From Bradyrhizobium sp. BRP22 (GTDB lineage Bacteria; Pseudomonadota; Alphaproteobacteria; Rhizobiales; Xanthobacteraceae), in contig NZ_JADYVX010000041.1 of NCBI RefSeq assembly GCF_020194175.1, positions 1 to 64,000 of the forward strand: 64,000 nt of DNA. The letters are read 5' to 3'. Within the stretch, counting starts at the first letter, position 1, and each line of letters starts with the position of its first letter. This document shows positions 36,395 to 45,098 of the stretch, one piece after another. The notes under the pieces were generated by a model. The model was not told the DNA's origin. It saw only the letters and a program-made list of their open reading frames with translations, and made no database searches. The position numbers and the translations under genes are program-made.

Positions 36395-36946
36395 CTATTT
36401 GTTGTGCTTCTCGACGTGGGCTGCGAATGCGTCGATGTACTGCTGCAACACCGGCCGCAGCGACTCCTTGGTGAGCTCGCCATTGGCGTCGAAGGCGTCG
36501 CCGATCCCGTTCAGATAGATCTCCGGCTGCTGCAGGATCGGACCCGTAATCCCCGGCAGGATGTTCTGCAGGTGCTTGGCGGCCGACACGCCGCCGAGCG
36601 GCCCCGGCGAATTGCTGACGATGCCGACCGGCTTGCCGTTGAACGAGCTCTTGCCATAGGGCCGCGAGCCGACGTCGATGGCGTTCTTCAACACGCCCGG
36701 GATCGAACGGTTGTATTCCGGCGTCACGAACAGGATGCCGTTCGACTGCTGCAGCTTCTCCCGGAACGACAGCCAGTCGGCCGGCGGGTTGGCCTCCAGG
36801 TCCTGGTTGAAGAAGGAAATGCCCTGCGGGGTGATGACGTCGAGCTTCAGCGAGGACGGCGCGAGCTTTGCCAGCGCCTTTGCAATCTTCAGCGAGAAGC
36901 TTTCCTTGCGCAGGCTGCCTGCGATGGTCACGACGGTGTAGGCCAT
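36395..36946 (-). CDS. NAD(P)H-dependent FMN reductase (ChrR/azoreductase family)
   Basis: The 183-residue flavodoxin-fold protein reduces FMN, quinones or related acceptors with NAD(P)H. The FMN phosphate loop is IAGSLRKESFS at the N-terminus. FVTPEYNRSIPGVLKNAIDV is the family signature binding the isoalloxazine, and a GIVSNSPGPLGG loop follows. The length is typical. It stands alone, 98 bp from ftsB, with a dispersed repeat upstream. The physiological acceptor is unknown; quinone protection is common in this family. Confidence 0.92.
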   Translation of the reverse strand: MAYTVVTIAGSLRKESFSLKIAKALAKLAPSSLKLDVITPQGISFFNQDLEANPPADWLSFREKLQQSNGILFVTPEYNRSIPGVLKNAIDVGSRPYGKSSFNGKPVGIVSNSPGPLGGVSAAKHLQNILPGITGPILQQPEIYLNGIGDAFDANGELTKESLRPVLQQYIDAFAAHVEKHNK

Positions 36947-37083
36947 TTGGGTTCCCTTCGATGGACGAGTTCAAGGGCGACTTAAGCCGCCGCGCGGAAA
37001 AGAATGCAAGTGCATGGAACATGCAATTGCGGAAACACAGCGTTCGCGGAAGTGAGCCTAGCCGCGCTTTACCAATCCCGCGG

Positions 37084-37207
37084 CGTCGTCCCTGCGAAAG
37101 CAGGAACCCATAACCACAGGGAGTTGTCGTTGCGCGAGCAAGCCGTTGCAGTGGAGCACATCACAAAGGCCTGTGGTTATGGGTCCCGGGTCAAGCCCGG
37201 GACGACG
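37084..37207. repeat. Dispersed palindromic repeat, family E
   Basis: The left arm (37084-37120) starts CGTCGTCCCTGCGAAAGCAG and includes CCCATAACCACAGG. The right arm (37171-37207) is its inverted partner, with CCTGTGGTTATGGGTCCCGG and a GACGACG end. It lies between the FMN reductase start and the MDR gene stop. This type is common in Bradyrhizobium intergenic DNA. Confidence 0.7.
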
Positions 37208-37221
37208 TGGGGGAGAGGCTC

Positions 37222-38361
37222 TCACCCCTTGTTCGGATTGATCAGGAATTTCTCGCCGGTGGCGCGCTTGGCATAAACGGCGATGTTGGCAAGCGACAGC
37301 GCTTCCTGCAGCGACACCACTTGCGTGTAATGGCTTGCGAAGGTGGTCTTGAGTTCGTTGACCACGCGCTGGCGCAACCTCGCGAAATCCGCTGGCGGCA
37401 GCTTCTGCAGGAAGTAGGTCAGGAGCCAGCCGCCGACGCCCCAGGCCATGCCGAAGCCGCGCGGCAGTTCGATCGGGCCGGTGTCGAGACTGCCATAGAT
37501 ATAGATCTGCTTGTGCACGGCCGAGCCGTAGCGGCTGTATTCCTTGGCGGTCCTGTTGATCGCGACTTCCATCGCGTTGAGGATCTGGCCGGCGAGCCTG
37601 CCGCCGCCGATCGCATCGAAGGCGATGGTGGCGCCGGTCTCGACCAGGGCGTTGGTGAGATCGTCGACGAATGTCGGCGCGGCGGAATCGACGACGTGCT
37701 TGGCGCCGATCTTGTGAAGGATGTCGGCCTGCGCCTTGCTGCGCACGATGTTGACCAGGGGAATGCCGTCCTTGAGGCAGATCTTGTTCAGCATCTGGCC
37801 GAGATTGGAGGCCGCCGCCGTATGCACCAGCGCCTTGTGGCCCTCGCGCCGCATGGTCTCGGTCATGCCAAGCGCGGTCAGCGGATTGACGAAGCAGGAG
37901 GCGCCTTCGGCGGGCGTGGTGCCCTCGGGCAGTACCAGCGCCTCCCTCGCCCGCGCCACGCGATACTGCGCATACATGGCGCCGCCGAGCAGCGCGACCG
38001 TCTTGCCGAGCAGCGCCTTCGCTGCATCAGACGATCCGGTCTTCACCACCACGCCGGCGCCCTCATTGCCGACCGGCATCGACTGATCGAGCCGCGCCGC
38101 GAGCCCGCCAAGCGCTGCCTGCGGCACCTTCGCGGCAATGACAGGAGATTCCTTGGTGCCGGACGCCTTGGCGGTCGAGAGGTCCGCAGGGCCGATCAGG
38201 AGGCCGAGATCGGAGGGGTTGATCGGCGTCGCCTCGACCCGGACCACGATCTCGTCGGGACCCGGCTCGGGGACCGGCACTTCCACCAGCGAGATTTCGA
38301 GTTCGCCACTCTTCTTGATCAGTGAACGGAGCTGAAGTCCAGTCTTGCCGTCGGATGCCAT
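37222..38361 (-). CDS. Zinc-free MDR-family quinone oxidoreductase-like protein
   Basis: The 379-residue member of the medium-chain dehydrogenase/reductase superfamily has a GroES-like N-terminal domain (VRVEATPINPSDLG) and a Rossmann domain (KALVHTAAASNLGQMLNK). The catalytic and structural zinc ligands of alcohol dehydrogenases are absent, so a quinone- or enone-reductase type activity with NADPH is likely. The substrate is unknown. The ATG at 38361 follows GGGAGGGG; the frame upstream to 38454 is not needed. It stands between eno and the FMN reductase. Confidence 0.85.
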   Translation of the reverse strand: MASDGKTGLQLRSLIKKSGELEISLVEVPVPEPGPDEIVVRVEATPINPSDLGLLIGPADLSTAKASGTKESPVIAAKVPQAALGGLAARLDQSMPVGNEGAGVVVKTGSSDAAKALLGKTVALLGGAMYAQYRVARAREALVLPEGTTPAEGASCFVNPLTALGMTETMRREGHKALVHTAAASNLGQMLNKICLKDGIPLVNIVRSKAQADILHKIGAKHVVDSAAPTFVDDLTNALVETGATIAFDAIGGGRLAGQILNAMEVAINRTAKEYSRYGSAVHKQIYIYGSLDTGPIELPRGFGMAWGVGGWLLTYFLQKLPPADFARLRQRVVNELKTTFASHYTQVVSLQEALSLANIAVYAKRATGEKFLINPNKG

Positions 38362-38377
38362 CCGTACCCCTCCCTTG

Positions 38378-38426
38378 CTTGTTGTCAGGCCGCCCTCAGT
38401 TAGGTGGAGCGGCCGGGACAAACAAG
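38378..38426. terminator. Imperfect hairpin downstream of eno
   Basis: CTTGTTGTC...CCGC pairs imperfectly with GCGG...GACAAACAAG. It lies about 75 bp past the eno stop and just before the MDR gene start. It could end eno transcription. Confidence 0.35.
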
Positions 38427-38502
38427 GGTTGAAAGCGTCGCTTCGGGGTGGCACCCGGCCCGCGAGCGCGCAGACGATGTCCTCGTGTGCGCGTGGTGGG
38501 CG

Positions 38503-39786
38503 TTATGCCAGCGCCTTGAACGCCGCCCTGCCCGCGTACTTCGCCTGCTTGCCGAGCTGCTGCTCGATGCGCAAGAGCTGATTGTATTTCGCCGTGCGGT
38601 CGGAGCGCGCCAACGAACCGGTCTTGATCTGTCCGCAGTTGGTCGCGACCGCGAGGTCGGCGATGGTGGAATCTTCCGTCTCGCCGGAACGGTGCGACAT
38701 CACCGAGGTGTAGCCGGCCTTGCTTGCCATCTCGACGGCCGCGAGCGTCTCCGTGAGCGTGCCGATCTGGTTCACCTTGATCAGGATCGAATTGGCGCGG
38801 CCGCTTCGGATGCCGTCGGCAAGTCGCGTCACATTGGTGACGAACAGATCATCGCCGACGAGCTGGCACTTGCCGCCGATCAGATCGGTCAGTTCCTTCC
38901 AGCCCTCCATGTCGTCTTCGGACATGCCGTCCTCGATGGTGACGATCGGATAACGCGAGACGAGATCGGCGAGATATTTGGCCTGCTCGGAGCGGGAGCG
39001 CGTCTTGTTCTCGCCGCCATAGACATATTTGCCGTCCTTGAAGAATTCAGTGGAGGCACAGTCGAGCCCGAGCATCACGTTGTCGCCGGCCTTGTAGCCG
39101 GCCTTGCCGATCGCATTGACGATGAAGTCGAGGGCGGCGTCCGCGGTCGGCAGGTTCGGCGCAAAGCCGCCTTCGTCGCCGACATTGGTGTTGTGGCCGG
39201 CCTTCTTCAATTCGCCGCGCAGTGTGTGGAAGATTTCCGAGCCGCAGCGCAGCGCGTCGGCGAAGGTTTCCGCGCCGACCGGCAGGATCATGAACTCCTG
39301 GAAGTCGATCGGATTGTCCGCATGCACGCCGCCATTGATGATGTTCATCATCGGCACCGGCAGCGTTCGCGCCGAGGTGCCGCCGACATAGCGATAGAGC
39401 GGCATGTCGAAGGATTCAGCGGCCGCCTTGGCGCAGGCGAGCGAGACGCCGAGAATGGCATTGGCTCCGAGCCGGCTCTTGTTCGGCGTGCCATCGAGGT
39501 CGATCATGATCTGATCGATGCGGACCTGGTCCTCGACCGCATGGTCGCTGAGCGCCTCGAAGATCTCGCCGTTGACGGCTCCGACCGCCTTCTGCACGCC
39601 CTTGCCGAGATACCGCGCCTTGTCGCCGTCGCGCAGCTCGACGGCCTCGTGTGCGCCGGTGGAGGCGCCCGACGGCACCGCGGCGCGGCCGATCGCACCG
39701 TCCTCCAGCACCACATCGACCTCGACCGTGGGATTGCCGCGGCTATCGAGAATTTCGCGGCCGATGATGTCGACGATGGCAGTCAT
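38503..39786 (-). CDS. eno: Enolase
   Basis: Enolase interconverts 2-phosphoglycerate and phosphoenolpyruvate in glycolysis and gluconeogenesis and needs Mg2+. The 427-residue protein has DIIGREILDSRGNPTVEVDV at the N-terminus. The barrel carries GDDLFVTN with a metal-binding Asp, LIKVNQIGTLTE with the catalytic Lys, and the SHRSGETED substrate loop. The start MTAIVDIIGREIL is canonical. It is divergent from queF across 134 bp. In many alphaproteobacteria eno lies near kdsA and pyrG; here the Ehr cluster stands between. Confidence 0.98.
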   Translation of the reverse strand: MTAIVDIIGREILDSRGNPTVEVDVVLEDGAIGRAAVPSGASTGAHEAVELRDGDKARYLGKGVQKAVGAVNGEIFEALSDHAVEDQVRIDQIMIDLDGTPNKSRLGANAILGVSLACAKAAAESFDMPLYRYVGGTSARTLPVPMMNIINGGVHADNPIDFQEFMILPVGAETFADALRCGSEIFHTLRGELKKAGHNTNVGDEGGFAPNLPTADAALDFIVNAIGKAGYKAGDNVMLGLDCASTEFFKDGKYVYGGENKTRSRSEQAKYLADLVSRYPIVTIEDGMSEDDMEGWKELTDLIGGKCQLVGDDLFVTNVTRLADGIRSGRANSILIKVNQIGTLTETLAAVEMASKAGYTSVMSHRSGETEDSTIADLAVATNCGQIKTGSLARSDRTAKYNQLLRIEQQLGKQAKYAGRAAFKALA

Positions 39787-39845
39787 GAGAACCTCTTCTG
39801 CAGGGTATGCGGGGATCGGTTGGCGCTGCTTCTACAGCAAGGCTT

Positions 39846-39863
39846 CCGGTCAGAAAAGACCGG
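39846..39863. promoter_or_regulatory. Small hairpin in the eno/queF divergent region
   Basis: CCGGTC and GACCGG flank AGAAAA. It lies 60 bp upstream of eno and 58 bp upstream of queF. It may be an operator or leader hairpin. It does not resemble a preQ1 riboswitch. Confidence 0.3.
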
Positions 39864-39920
39864 TTCCTTCGCGTGACCTTGCCGACACAATTGGCTATTA
39901 CCGCGGCAACGGAGATCGTC

Positions 39921-40397
39921 ATGTCGAAAAAGCCCGGGAAACCGCAATTGCCATCCGACCTGCAGCTTGGCCGCGCCGTGGAATGGCCGCATACGCCGGA
40001 GGAAGCCAAGCTCGATCGTGTTCCCAACCCGCAGGCAGGCACCGACTATCTGGTGCGGTTCGCCGTGCCGGAATTCACGTCGATCTGCCCGGTAACGGGC
40101 CAGCCGGATTTCGCGCATCTCGTCATCGACTACGTGCCGAACCGCTGGCTGCTGGAGTCAAAATCGCTCAAGCTCTATGCTGCGAGCTTCCGCAACCATG
40201 GCGCCTTTCACGAGGACTGCACGGTGATGATCGGCAAGCGGATCGCGAACGAGATCAAGCCGAAATGGCTCCGCATCGGCGGCTACTGGTATCCGCGCGG
40301 CGGCATCCCGATCGACGTGTTCTTCCAGACCGGCCGCCTGCCCAAGGGCATCTGGGTCCCAGATCAGGGCGTCGCGCCCTATCGCGGGCGGGGCTGA
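39921..40397 (+). CDS. queF: NADPH-dependent 7-cyano-7-deazaguanine reductase (preQ1 synthase)
   Basis: QueF reduces the nitrile of preQ0 to the amine preQ1 on the way to queuosine in tRNA. The 158-residue single-domain (YkvM-type) enzyme has the nucleophile C56 in FTSICPVTGQPDF, the proton donor D63 and the substrate-binding E98 in AFHEDC. These positions are within one residue of B. subtilis QueF. The ATG at 39921 (MSKKPGKPQ) is chosen; the frame upstream is not QueF-like. It is divergent from eno and ends 16 bp before the convergent last gene of the Ehr cluster. No other que genes are nearby. Confidence 0.96.
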   Translation: MSKKPGKPQLPSDLQLGRAVEWPHTPEEAKLDRVPNPQAGTDYLVRFAVPEFTSICPVTGQPDFAHLVIDYVPNRWLLESKSLKLYAASFRNHGAFHEDCTVMIGKRIANEIKPKWLRIGGYWYPRGGIPIDVFFQTGRLPKGIWVPDQGVAPYRGRG

Positions 40398-40413
40398 ACC
40401 GCCCTGTTCGCGC

Positions 40414-40914
40414 TCAAGCTCGATACGCGTCGACGACGGCATGGGCGCTTGAGCCGAAGCCCGCTACCCCAAGGCTCATCAATGCCGGCCACACGATCGG
40501 GCCGGCCTCATGGGCGCCGAGATGCCAATTCATGGCCGTCAAGGCGTCCGGCGGCGGCTGGAGCGCAAACGACGCGCATCCGAAGGCTGCAACCAACAGA
40601 CATATGGCAAGCGTGCCGGCTGTTCGCTCCGGTTCGGAAGGAGACGTCAGGCGCGAGGCGTGACGGATTCGCGCGCTGGTCAACGCAACATAACGATGCT
40701 TCGTCAGCGCCACCCCCACAGCGAGCAAGAGGTAGATCAATCGCAGCGACGCAACGACGGGCAATAGCTGGTCGGAATCGGACGAACCCGAGGCATTATC
40801 GGAGCCCGGCGCGTAGGAGATGACCAGCGGCGTCACTACGAGGACGACCGCGACTTGAACACACCCGGCAATCAGGCCGGCCTGGAACAGCTGAAGTCGT
40901 TCCCAGCCCCTCAA
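40414..40914 (-). CDS. Small multi-helix membrane protein, last gene of the Ehr cluster
   Basis: This 166-residue protein has four likely membrane helices: around residues 8-30 (AGLIAGCVQVAVVLVVTPLVI), 45-62, 85-105 and 125-145. I recognise no family. The TTG at 40914 overlaps the HyfI-like stop as TTGA, which would couple translation. Further upstream starts would lie inside the HyfI-like gene and encode an Arg-rich peptide, so they are unlikely. Position and strand suggest it belongs to the complex, either as an accessory membrane subunit or an assembly factor; this is inference. Confidence 0.55.
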   Translation of the reverse strand: MRGWERLQLFQAGLIAGCVQVAVVLVVTPLVISYAPGSDNASGSSDSDQLLPVVASLRLIYLLLAVGVALTKHRYVALTSARIRHASRLTSPSEPERTAGTLAICLLVAAFGCASFALQPPPDALTAMNWHLGAHEAGPIVWPALMSLGVAGFGSSAHAVVDAYRA

Positions 40915-41444
40915 CTGGAAGTGTCGCTTGCGGTCACACGATCGAGCAGGGAGAGAAGTCCCTGCAGGATCTTGACCGGCGATGGCGGGCAACCGGGAAC
41001 ATGGAGGTCGACGGGGATGACCCGCGAGACCCCGCCGACGACCGCATAGCTGCCGGCAAAACACCCGCCATCGCGGGCGCAATCGCCGACGGCAACGACC
41101 CATTTCGGATTGGGAGTGGCATGATAGGTCCGCTCCAATGCCTCACGCATGTTCTTCGTCACGGGCCCGGTAACCATCAGGACGTCCGCGTGCCGCGGCG
41201 AGGCGACGAAGCGGATCCCGAACCGCTCGACGTCGTAATACGCGTTGCTCAGCGCGTGAATCTCGAGCTCGCAGCCGTTGCACGAGCCGGCATCGATTTC
41301 GCGGACCGACAGGCTTCTGCCAAGGCGTTGCCGCGCCGCGCGCTGGACGGCCGCCGCCAGTTCGTCGACCGCGGCCTGTTCGGGCAGCGGCGGCTGCTCC
41401 GCCAGCGGACTTCGGAACAGACTCTGAAAGAGAAGCTTGCGCAT
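40911..41444 (-). CDS. HyfI/HycG-like small (NuoB-type) subunit of an Ehr complex
   Basis: The 177-residue Fe-S subunit is homologous to the small subunit of group 4 [NiFe] hydrogenases and to NuoB of complex I. Four cysteines for one [4Fe-4S] cluster are present: C55 and C58 (GSCNGCELE), C122 (VGDCARDGGC) and C152 (PGCPPSP). The C-x2-C spacing is hydrogenase-like, unlike the adjacent CC of NuoB. It can therefore still carry the proximal cluster although its partner has lost the [NiFe] site. It starts 8 bp after the large-subunit stop and overlaps the next gene as TTGA. Confidence 0.9.
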   Translation of the reverse strand: MRKLLFQSLFRSPLAEQPPLPEQAAVDELAAAVQRAARQRLGRSLSVREIDAGSCNGCELEIHALSNAYYDVERFGIRFVASPRHADVLMVTGPVTKNMREALERTYHATPNPKWVVAVGDCARDGGCFAGSYAVVGGVSRVIPVDLHVPGCPPSPVKILQGLLSLLDRVTASDTSS

Positions 41445-41452
41445 GTCTTCTC

Positions 41453-42964
41453 CTAGAGATCATGCCCGGAATAGGAGCAGTTGAACGATTTGTTGCAGAG
41501 TGGAAAATCGGCAACGATGTTGTTCTCGATTGCGGCTTCGAGCAGCGGCCACTGAAACCAGGATGGATCGCGCAGGTAGCAACGCTCCACCCGGCCGTCG
41601 CTGAGCCGGATCCACGCCAGGATGTCGCCCCTGAAGCCCTCGACCAGTGCCGCGCCCTCGCGTGATGCCGCGTCCGCGGAAACGGGCGCGCGCAGCGGGC
41701 CGTCGGGAAGCCGGTCCAGGATCTGGCCTGTCAAGGACACACTCTGCTCGACTTCGCGAATCCGGATCCAGACGCGAGCATTCACATCGCCGTCCTCGAG
41801 CACCGGCACTTCGAAGCGCAGCGCATCGTACGGCGCGTAGCCCGGACGACGACGGGCATCGAACGCGCGTCCGGACGCGCGCCCCACATAGCCGCCCGCA
41901 GCATATTGTTTGGCAAGAGCCGCCGGCACGATGCCGGTCGTGACGGTGCGGTCCTGCAGAGAGGCCGTGTTGTCGTAAAGTTCGATCAGTTCGGGGAAGC
42001 GACGTTTGATATCGTCGACCGCCGTACGGATCGCCGCTCGTCCGTTCGCGTCGAGATCGCGGACGATGCCGCCGGGAACGATGATATCCCTCATCAGGCG
42101 GTGGCCGAAGGCAACATCGGCGGCGCGGAGAATCCCCTCACGCAACACATTGCAATGCGCCTGCATCAGATTGAATGACGCATCGTTGCAGATGGCGCCG
42201 ATATCGCCCAGATGGTTGGCGAGCCGCTCGAGTTCCGCGAGCAGCGCGCGCAGCCAGACCGCACGCGACGGCACGTTCACTCCCAGCGCCGCTTCCACCG
42301 CTTGCGAGAACGCAAACGCATAGGCAACCGTGCTGTCTCCGGAGACACGGCCGGCAAGCCGGACCGCCCGATCGATCTCCGCACCCGTCATCAGCCCGTC
42401 GATGCCCTTGTGGACGTAACCCAGCCGCTGCTCGAGCCGGACCACGGTCTCCCCGCTCGCGGTGAAGCGGAAATGCCCTGGTTCGATGATGCCGGCATGG
42501 ACCGGCCCGACCGCGATCTGATGCAGGCCAGGGCCTTCCGCGGGAAGAAACGCGTACGCGGTCGAGGCGCCAGCCGAAGCGATGGGATCGCCGAGCGGAT
42601 GCCGGACTCCCCATTCGCCGTGGTCAAGCCACGAGCGCGCGTCGGGTGAGCCTTCCGCCGTAAGGCCGAACAGATCGGTGATGGCGCGCTCAGGGCGAAG
42701 CGCCGGCGGGTGATGCTGCCCGATCGACGGAAAGCGCCGGTCCGGACACCCGAGGCTGAGGACCGCGACCTCCGCGGTCTCATCGTCCAGGATCGCCGTG
42801 TGCACCATCGCCTGCTCGCCCCACAGGCCCAGCAGGCTCCACTGGCCCGACGCGAGTTCGGAGGCTGCAAGATTCCAGGTCTTGGCGTCGACGATCGCTC
42901 GTCGCCAGGGCGCATGTTGCTCGGCCGTCCGGCCGCTCCGGACGAGATCAATCAGCGAGGGCAT
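41453..42964 (-). CDS. HyfG/HycE-like large subunit lacking all [NiFe] cysteines (Ehr type)
   Basis: The 503-residue protein fuses a NuoC-like N-terminal part (1-145) to a NuoD/large-hydrogenase domain. In active group 4 hydrogenases the metal is held by RVCGxC and DPCxxC. Here the first site reads GRVSGDS (205-211) and the second DPSWFQW (466-472), so all four ligands are gone. The framework around them (HKGIDGLM, LLAELERLANHLGDIG) is intact. This is the defining trait of energy-converting hydrogenase-related (Ehr) complexes described by Marreiros, Pereira and co-workers, whose reaction is unknown. It lies 17 bp after the HyfF-like gene. Confidence 0.92.
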   Translation of the reverse strand: MPSLIDLVRSGRTAEQHAPWRRAIVDAKTWNLAASELASGQWSLLGLWGEQAMVHTAILDDETAEVAVLSLGCPDRRFPSIGQHHPPALRPERAITDLFGLTAEGSPDARSWLDHGEWGVRHPLGDPIASAGASTAYAFLPAEGPGLHQIAVGPVHAGIIEPGHFRFTASGETVVRLEQRLGYVHKGIDGLMTGAEIDRAVRLAGRVSGDSTVAYAFAFSQAVEAALGVNVPSRAVWLRALLAELERLANHLGDIGAICNDASFNLMQAHCNVLREGILRAADVAFGHRLMRDIIVPGGIVRDLDANGRAAIRTAVDDIKRRFPELIELYDNTASLQDRTVTTGIVPAALAKQYAAGGYVGRASGRAFDARRRPGYAPYDALRFEVPVLEDGDVNARVWIRIREVEQSVSLTGQILDRLPDGPLRAPVSADAASREGAALVEGFRGDILAWIRLSDGRVERCYLRDPSWFQWPLLEAAIENNIVADFPLCNKSFNCSYSGHDL

Positions 42965-42981
42965 AGCCTGACCTCCTCAAT

Positions 42982-44433
42982 CTATCCAAGCAGCCGTGCC
43001 ACATGCTGGAACCAGTCGACCAAAGGTCCAGGAAGGTAGATGCCTGCGATCAGCACCAGCGCGAGGTGCGCGAACATCGGAAGATACGACCCCTCTGCCG
43101 GCGCCTTGCTGCCGCGCGGCTCGCCGAATGCGACGTTGGTCAGGCGAAGGATCAGCGCGCCGAACGCGACCAGGATGCCGAAGACCAGCACGAGCGCAAG
43201 CAAAGGCTGCCGCGCGAAGGTCGAGCTCACGACCAGGAACTCGCTCATGAAGATGCCGAGCGGCGGGAGTCCGGCAATCGCCACGACGCCGACCACGAGC
43301 CCCCACCCGAGCGCCGGATGGGTCACCGTCAATCCGCGTATCCGCGCAATCCGCTGCGTGCCCTTGATCTGCGAGATGTGCCCGACCGCAAAGAAGATCG
43401 CAGACTTGGTCAGGCTGTGCATCACCATGTGCAGCAGCCCGGCGAAATTGGCCAGCGGACCGCCCATCCCGAATGCGAACACGATGATGCCCATGTGCTC
43501 GATCGACGAGTACGCGAACAGGCGCTTGATATCGCGCCGCCGGTAAAGCATGAACGCCGCGAAGACGACGGAAATGAGCCCCATCGTCACCATCAGGGGG
43601 CCCGGCGCAATCGCCCCCGGGCTGGCAGCCAGCAGGATCTTGAAACGTAGCAACGCATAGAGCGCGACGTTGAGCAGGAGCCCCGACAACACCGCCGATA
43701 TCGGCGTCGGGCCTTCCGCATGCGCGTCGGGAAGCCACGCGTGCAGCGGCGCCAGCCCGACCTTCGTGCCGTAGCCGAGCAGCAGGAAGACGAAGGCGAC
43801 GTTGAGCAATGCCGGGTCGAATTTCGCGGTCTGCCCGACCAGCACCGTCCACACCATGGCGTCCGGCCCCTCGCCCACCACCGGTCGCGCCGCCATGTAG
43901 ACCAGGATCGTGCCGAACAGCGCGAATGCGATTCCGACGCTGCCGAGGATAAAATACTTCCAGGCCGCCTCGAGCGCCGCATGCGTACGGTAGATGCCGA
44001 CCATCAGGACCGTGGTCAGCGTCGCCACCTCGACTGCGACCCACATCAGCCCGATATTGTTCGACACGAACGCGAGATTCATGCCGAACATCATGGTCTG
44101 ATACATCGCGTGGTAGAAGCGCAGATAGACCGGCGTCAGCCGCCCGGTTTCAAGTTCATGCGCGATATAGCCCGCGCTGAAGATACTGGTCGTGAATCCG
44201 ACGAAGGTGTTGAGGACGATGAAGACGATGTTGAGGTCGTCCACCAGCAGGTAGGCCCCGGGCAGCGGACGATCGATCAGGAACAGCGACAGCGCGGCAA
44301 CGAAGGTCGCCAGACTAGCCACGATGTTGAGGCGCGCCGTCAGGCGGTAGTCCGGCAGCGCCGCCAGCAGCAGCGCTGATGCGGCCGGAATCCACAGCAC
44401 GGCCGCCGCTGGATCGAACGAGAACCCGGTCAT
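42982..44433 (-). CDS. HyfF-like proton-pumping membrane subunit (Ehr cluster)
   Basis: The 483-residue NuoM/NuoN/Mrp-antiporter-type protein has about 14 membrane helices. The antiporter core includes YGTKVGLAPLHAWLPDAHAEGPTPISAVLSG, where the KxGLxPLHxWLPDAH pattern holds the Lys of the proton channel. A RRRDIKRLFAYSSIEHMG segment follows. In complex I relatives these subunits move protons or Na+. The ATG overlaps the stop of the HyfE-like gene by 4 bp. It is one of two antiporter-like subunits in the cluster, the other being HyfB-like. Confidence 0.92.
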   Translation of the reverse strand: MTGFSFDPAAAVLWIPAASALLLAALPDYRLTARLNIVASLATFVAALSLFLIDRPLPGAYLLVDDLNIVFIVLNTFVGFTTSIFSAGYIAHELETGRLTPVYLRFYHAMYQTMMFGMNLAFVSNNIGLMWVAVEVATLTTVLMVGIYRTHAALEAAWKYFILGSVGIAFALFGTILVYMAARPVVGEGPDAMVWTVLVGQTAKFDPALLNVAFVFLLLGYGTKVGLAPLHAWLPDAHAEGPTPISAVLSGLLLNVALYALLRFKILLAASPGAIAPGPLMVTMGLISVVFAAFMLYRRRDIKRLFAYSSIEHMGIIVFAFGMGGPLANFAGLLHMVMHSLTKSAIFFAVGHISQIKGTQRIARIRGLTVTHPALGWGLVVGVVAIAGLPPLGIFMSEFLVVSSTFARQPLLALVLVFGILVAFGALILRLTNVAFGEPRGSKAPAEGSYLPMFAHLALVLIAGIYLPGPLVDWFQHVARLLG

Positions 44434-45098
44434 CGCCGCTCTCCCCGGAAGTCGTCGAGGGTGGAGACATCGACGGAATCGAACCGCTCCCGGATCCGGA
44501 ACAGGAAGATCCCGATCACGATGAACGCAATCAGGATCGAGAACGCCACGCTGATCTCGACGACCAGCGGCATGCCCTTGGCGCCGGTGGCCGCCAGCAC
44601 CAGCCCGTTCTCCAGCGACATGAAGCCGACGACCTGGCTCACGGCGTTGCGCCGGGTCACCATGACCAACAGTCCAAGCAGCACGACCGACAACGCGAAC
44701 GCCAAATCCTCGCGCGCCAGTGGATCGGCCTCCGGCGTGACCCGCAGCATCAGGACCATCGAAAGCGCAACCAGCCCCATCCCGGCAAGCATGGTCGGAC
44801 CGATCCCCACGGCCGATTCGATGTCGCGGTGAATCCCGAGCCGCTGCACGATGCGGTGCAGCGCCACCGGGATGATGATCGCCTTGAACACCAGCGCGAT
44901 GACCGCGGTGACGTAGAGATGCGGCGCATTCTGGACGAAGGCCTGCCAGGCGACCGAAAGCGCCAGCACCAGAGCGTGCAGCGCAAAGACGTTGAGCAGC
45001 GAATAGAGCCGGTCCTGATACAGCATCAGGAAGCTGATCAGGACGAGCCCGCCGGCGAGCGTGTGGGAAACGTCGAAGGCGAGGCTGTGCAATTGCAT
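44430..45098 (-). CDS. HyfE-like (NuoK-type) membrane subunit (Ehr cluster)
   Basis: The 222-residue protein has about seven membrane helices. Its C-terminal half resembles NuoK/MrpC, including VVGFMSLENGLVLAATGAKG with the conserved membrane Glu. HyfE proteins are NuoK extended at the N-terminus, as here. The start shares one base with the HyfC-like stop (TGATG) and its own stop overlaps the HyfF-like start by 4 bp, so translation is coupled on both sides. Confidence 0.9.
   Translation of the reverse strand: MQLHSLAFDVSHTLAGGLVLISFLMLYQDRLYSLLNVFALHALVLALSVAWQAFVQNAPHLYVTAVIALVFKAIIIPVALHRIVQRLGIHRDIESAVGIGPTMLAGMGLVALSMVLMLRVTPEADPLAREDLAFALSVVLLGLLVMVTRRNAVSQVVGFMSLENGLVLAATGAKGMPLVVEISVAFSILIAFIVIGIFLFRIRERFDSVDVSTLDDFRGERR

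Noticed and set aside
39787..39920. A preQ1 riboswitch upstream of queF
   Set aside because: The small hairpin (39846-39863) lacks the conserved preQ1 aptamer sequence and A-rich pseudoknot tail.
41453..42964. Annotation of the large subunit as a [NiFe] hydrogenase or formate hydrogenlyase subunit
   Set aside because: All four metal-binding cysteines are replaced, so hydrogen chemistry at a [NiFe] centre is not possible.
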